This document shows positions 7,529 through 9,914 of a stretch of DNA of 9,914 bases, one piece after another; the stretch's first letter is position 1, and each line of letters starts with the position of its first letter. The position numbers and the translations under genes were made by a program. Location: assembly GCA_021323835.1 (NCBI GenBank), contig JAJPKI010000290.1:1-9914 (forward strand). The letters run 5' to 3'. The stretch comes from Verrucomicrobiota bacterium. GTDB taxonomy: Bacteria; Verrucomicrobiota; Verrucomicrobiia; Limisphaerales; UBA11358. Below the pieces are notes generated by a model. The model saw only the letters and a list, made by a program, of their open reading frames with translations, was not told the origin of the DNA and made no database searches.

Positions 7529-7556
7529 TTTACAACTTGCGAAAGCGGTATAAAAT
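7529..7556 (+). promoter_or_regulatory. Candidate sigma70-type promoter for the prepilin cluster
   Basis: TTTACA (7529-7534) and TAAAAT (7551-7556) are separated by 16 bases, close to the sigma70 consensus TTGACA/TATAAT; the -10 region sits in a longer TATAAAAT. It lies in the 98-base gap after tsaB, with about 43 bases from the -10 to the first prepilin-like start, and an AGGA at 7591-7594 serves as a plausible ribosome-binding site. The rest of the gap shows no terminator or other recognised element. Sequence-match evidence only. Confidence 0.45.
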
Positions 7557-7599
7557 CTGCTAACTTATTGCAGTAGGTTGTAAATCAGGCAGGATTCGT

Positions 7600-8118
7600 A
7601 TGCAACCAATTATCAAAAATGAAATGGCACAAAAAAATGCCAGGCAAGAGGCTTTCACTTTGGTTGAATTGATAACTTCCTGCGCGATTCTGGCGATTCT
7701 TTTTGTGAGTCTTTTCTATGGCATCGCGCAAGGATACAACATTATCCAGTCGGAGCGCGAAAATTTGCGCGCGACGCAAATCATGCTGGGGCGCATGGAA
7801 GGGCTGCATTTGGAAGCATGGGGAACCAATCAATTGTTTAACCTCACTTATGTTCCTAATACCTTCACAGATTATTTTTACCCCGTCGGTTTGGGTGGAT
7901 TCAACTCAAATGCAGTTGTCTACACCGGCACCATGACGATTACCACCAATCCTGCTTCCATCAGCGGCACCAGTTCCGGTTATGCGCCGAACATGGCGTT
8001 AGTTACGGTGACGGTGAGCTGGAATGACAATAATTTTGGTCTCACCAATACCCACACTAAAAGCATGAGCACTTATGTGGCTCAATACGGGATACAAAAT
8101 TATACCTTTAACAATTGA
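7600..8118 (+). CDS. Type IV prepilin-like protein with Ala at the cleavage site
   Basis: A 172-residue minor prepilin or pseudopilin. A short charged leader (residues 1-18) is followed by FTLVELITSCAILAILFVSL, the class III signal for prepilin peptidase, with Glu at mature position +5 (E23). The residue before the cut is Ala18 rather than the usual Gly. The hydrophobic helix spans about 19-45, continues as an amphipathic helix with RMEGLHLEAW, and then gives way to a Thr/Asn/Ser-rich beta region ending without a disulfide loop. The start at 7600 is supported by AGGA at 7591-7594, five bases away; ATG 7624 is possible and would give a shorter leader. It is the first of three prepilin-like genes spaced 6 and 12 bases apart. 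It resembles PilV/GspI-like minor subunits in position, but I cannot fix the subtype. Confidence 0.85.
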   Translation: MQPIIKNEMAQKNARQEAFTLVELITSCAILAILFVSLFYGIAQGYNIIQSERENLRATQIMLGRMEGLHLEAWGTNQLFNLTYVPNTFTDYFYPVGLGGFNSNAVVYTGTMTITTNPASISGTSSGYAPNMALVTVTVSWNDNNFGLTNTHTKSMSTYVAQYGIQNYTFNN

Positions 8119-8124
8119 ACCATT

Positions 8125-8697
8125 ATGCGGCTGTATTCGTTCATAAAAAATAAAGCATCCCGGCGGATAGGCGGTTTTAGTTTGCCCGAAATGATGGTGG
8201 TGGTATTGGCCGGCGGCATTATTATGGCCGGCCTGGTTTCTACGATGGTCTTCGTTTCGAGAAGTTTTATCGCCATTGGAAACTATATTGATTTGGACGC
8301 CGCCAGCCGTCATACGCTGGATATGATGAGCCGGGACATTCGCAGCGCGGCGGCTTATTCTTTGAGTTCCTATGCAACGAACAGAATCGTGCTGGCGAAT
8401 CAGGATGGCAGCTCCTTTGCATATTCGTGGGACCCGGCCACGACGGCGCTCATCCGGTATTACACAAATGCCAGCGGCGTGGGACAGCAATCACAAGTCA
8501 TGCTGACGAACTGCGACATTCTCACCTTCAACATTTATCAACGCAATCCGACCAATAATTTTCAATTTATTTCAACGACAGGAAATCCGGGTCAAACCAA
8601 GCTGATTGACGTCAGTTGGCGGTGTTCCCGACAAATTTATGGCGTCAAGATAAACACGGAAAGCGTTCAAACGGCGAGAATCGCCATACGCAATTAA
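8125..8697 (+). CDS. PilW/GspJ-like minor prepilin
   Basis: A 190-residue prepilin-like protein with leader 1-17 (basic, containing RR) and a canonical site RIGG/FSLPEMMVVVLAGG, with Gly17 at -1 and Glu22 at +5. The membrane helix covers about 18-45 and is followed by an amphipathic segment DLDAASRHTLDMMSRDIRSA (57-76). The latter is a recurring feature of PilW and GspJ proteins, in which a Met/Arg/Asp-rich helix follows the transmembrane part. The remainder is a beta-rich periplasmic domain with two cysteines (in NCDI and WRCS) that could pair. It starts six bases after the previous stop with no clear ribosome-binding site, so translation is probably coupled. In family terms it would be a minor subunit priming a pilus or pseudopilus at the inner membrane. 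Confidence 0.87.
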   Translation: MRLYSFIKNKASRRIGGFSLPEMMVVVLAGGIIMAGLVSTMVFVSRSFIAIGNYIDLDAASRHTLDMMSRDIRSAAAYSLSSYATNRIVLANQDGSSFAYSWDPATTALIRYYTNASGVGQQSQVMLTNCDILTFNIYQRNPTNNFQFISTTGNPGQTKLIDVSWRCSRQIYGVKINTESVQTARIAIRN

Positions 8698-8709
8698 CAT
8701 TTTCAAGCC

Positions 8710-9914
8710 ATGAAAATACGCATTCAGTCGCAAAAAAAGGAAATGGGCGGGATGATGCTGGCCACGGTGTTGGTGGCCGTTGTCATCGCCGGCACGCTTG
8801 CTACTTATTTAATGACGGTAAGCCACGAAAACACTTTGGTGGCGCGCGCGCAGGCATGGAACAACGCTTTGGTTGTCGCTGAAGCCGGAGTTGAAGAGGG
8901 CTTGGCTATGCTAAATATCAACGGCTCGTCAGCCAGCGACGTCACGACCTGGCCGAGTTCTGCCGCAGCCAACGGATGGACCGTTAATGGCAACGTCTAT
9001 ACGTTGACGCGCTATGTCGGCTCTACTTCAAATTATTACACCGTCATCATTACCAACTTTACCGCAGCTAATTCCGCAGTCATTAAATCTGTGGGCAATG
9101 TGCCATGGAGCTATTCAGGTTTGGGTGCCGGTTCGAACACGATTTCGCGTGCGGTGCTGGTCACTAACAATGCAGGAAGCGTCGCCTTCGGCGGCGGTAT
9201 TATCGTCAAAGGTGGGGTAAGTTTGAGCGGAAACGTATTGATTGACGGCTTTAATTCACAAGACCCGCTTCTAAGCACAAACGGTCACTACAATGTCTCC
9301 AAACGCGATGCGAATGTTACTTTGGCAACCATTGAAAGCAATGTCCTCGCTGCCGTTGACCCGCTCGGCTCTTCAACTATTTACGCTAAAGTCTATGTTG
9401 GACCCGGCAGCACCGTGACTTACGGCGGCACTTCGCTGATTGGCGATACCTCTTGGGCGGGACCGGGTATTGAACCGGGTTGGACGAACGATGATGCGAA
9501 TTTTACCATTCCGGATGCCCCAACCAATTCACCTTATACCGGAGCGGCACAAACTATGCCTTCGATTACGCATAATTCGACTACAAATACTCTTTTGGCC
9601 GGCGGTCCCGGCACCACGAATATCTATACGACCGCCAGCACCGTCAATATCAATAACATTACAACGCTCCGTATCACCAACGCTCCGGGCGTGACTGGCG
9701 GCACCGTGGTTTTGAATGCCCCGAGTGTGGCGTTAGCTAATTCTGGCTTTATAGCTATTGCTCCAGGTATAGCAGTTGTTTTGAACACTAGCGGCACAAC
9801 GGGGCTGTCGTTTGCTGGGCAGTCATTTATAACCAATATGGCTGGTTCCAGTTTGACTTTGAATGCGCCCGGTGGATTTTCTGTTCCCAATGGAACCACT
9901 ATTGGACTTGCATC
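8710..9914 (+). CDS. PilX/GspK-like protein with long beta-solenoid-like region, 3' end outside window
   Basis: The frame is open from ATG 8710 to the right edge: 401 codons with no stop. The N-terminus is basic (KIRIQSQKKE) and then GGMMLATVLVAVVIAGT (13-29), a membrane helix placed like those of PilX and GspK, which also lack Glu at +5. The family hallmark AEAGVEEGLAML follows about 30 residues after the helix. Beyond about residue 150 the protein is Gly/Ser/Thr/Asn-rich with short repeating strands such as GGGIIVKGGVSLSGNVLIDGF, then NINNITTLRITN and SSLTLNAPGG, which suggests a parallel beta-helix of the type seen in PilX-associated DUF7305 proteins. It begins 12 bases after the PilW-like gene. 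Predicted location is the periplasm or cell surface, anchored by or assembled through the N-terminal helix. Total length and C-terminal domains cannot be known from this window. Confidence 0.82.
   Translation, partial: MKIRIQSQKKEMGGMMLATVLVAVVIAGTLATYLMTVSHENTLVARAQAWNNALVVAEAGVEEGLAMLNINGSSASDVTTWPSSAAANGWTVNGNVYTLTRYVGSTSNYYTVIITNFTAANSAVIKSVGNVPWSYSGLGAGSNTISRAVLVTNNAGSVAFGGGIIVKGGVSLSGNVLIDGFNSQDPLLSTNGHYNVSKRDANVTLATIESNVLAAVDPLGSSTIYAKVYVGPGSTVTYGGTSLIGDTSWAGPGIEPGWTNDDANFTIPDAPTNSPYTGAAQTMPSITHNSTTNTLLAGGPGTTNIYTTASTVNINNITTLRITNAPGVTGGTVVLNAPSVALANSGFIAIAPGIAVVLNTSGTTGLSFAGQSFITNMAGSSLTLNAPGGFSVPNGTTIGLA

Noticed and set aside
7557..7574. A CTGC / GCAG inverted repeat after tsaB, considered as a terminator.
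   Set aside because: Only four pairs with a nine-base loop and no T run; it also lies downstream of the candidate prepilin promoter.
9624..9899. A 91-codon minus-strand open frame near the right edge.
   Set aside because: It is antisense to the repetitive beta-rich part of the PilX-like gene; the Val/Pro/Ala-rich product mirrors the Gly/Thr/Asn codons of the sense strand.

Overview
The window holds ten protein-coding genes, partial ones at both edges, packed with short gaps or overlaps. There are no RNA genes, insertion sequences or CRISPR arrays. I infer a free-living Gram-negative bacterium of the Verrucomicrobiota / Planctomycetota type, most likely Verrucomicrobiota. The reasons are the moderate base composition with many AATT-containing words, weak Shine-Dalgarno signals, a stand-alone FIST protein, and small orphan clusters of prepilin-like genes. 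This placement is inference: no 16S or other phylogenetic marker is present.

Left block (3-2716, + strand). A FIST-domain protein cut by the left edge is followed by a small Arg/Gly-rich coiled-coil protein and then a tail-anchored protein resembling the RMD1/DUF155 family. Gaps of 36 and 47 bases suggest co-transcription. The last gene meets the next one tail to tail, and the two share a TTAA at their stop codons.

Middle block. A full-length YyaL/SPATA20-type (DUF255) thioredoxin-domain protein lies on the minus strand (2713-4752). A short AT-rich gap of 62 bases separates it from a divergent + strand operon: CPBP-family membrane protease, thiL (thiamine-monophosphate kinase), tsaE and tsaB (5'-7501). 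These four genes overlap by 4, 23 and 4 bases, so translation is very likely coupled. tsaE and tsaB both serve synthesis of the universal tRNA modification t6A. tsaE carries an imperfect heptanucleotide tandem repeat inside its coding region.

Right block (7600 to the right edge, + strand). Behind a candidate promoter lie three prepilin-like genes spaced 6 and 12 bases apart. The first is a type IV prepilin-like protein with an unusual alanine at the cleavage site, the second a PilW-like one with a canonical GG/FSLPE site. The third is a large PilX/GspK-like protein whose N-terminus lacks Glu at +5 and whose long Gly/Ser/Thr/Asn-rich extracytoplasmic part looks like a beta-solenoid; it runs off the window. 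This cluster is the accessory part of the window and the best candidate for something not well described: a minor-pseudopilin set carrying a large beta-rich passenger.
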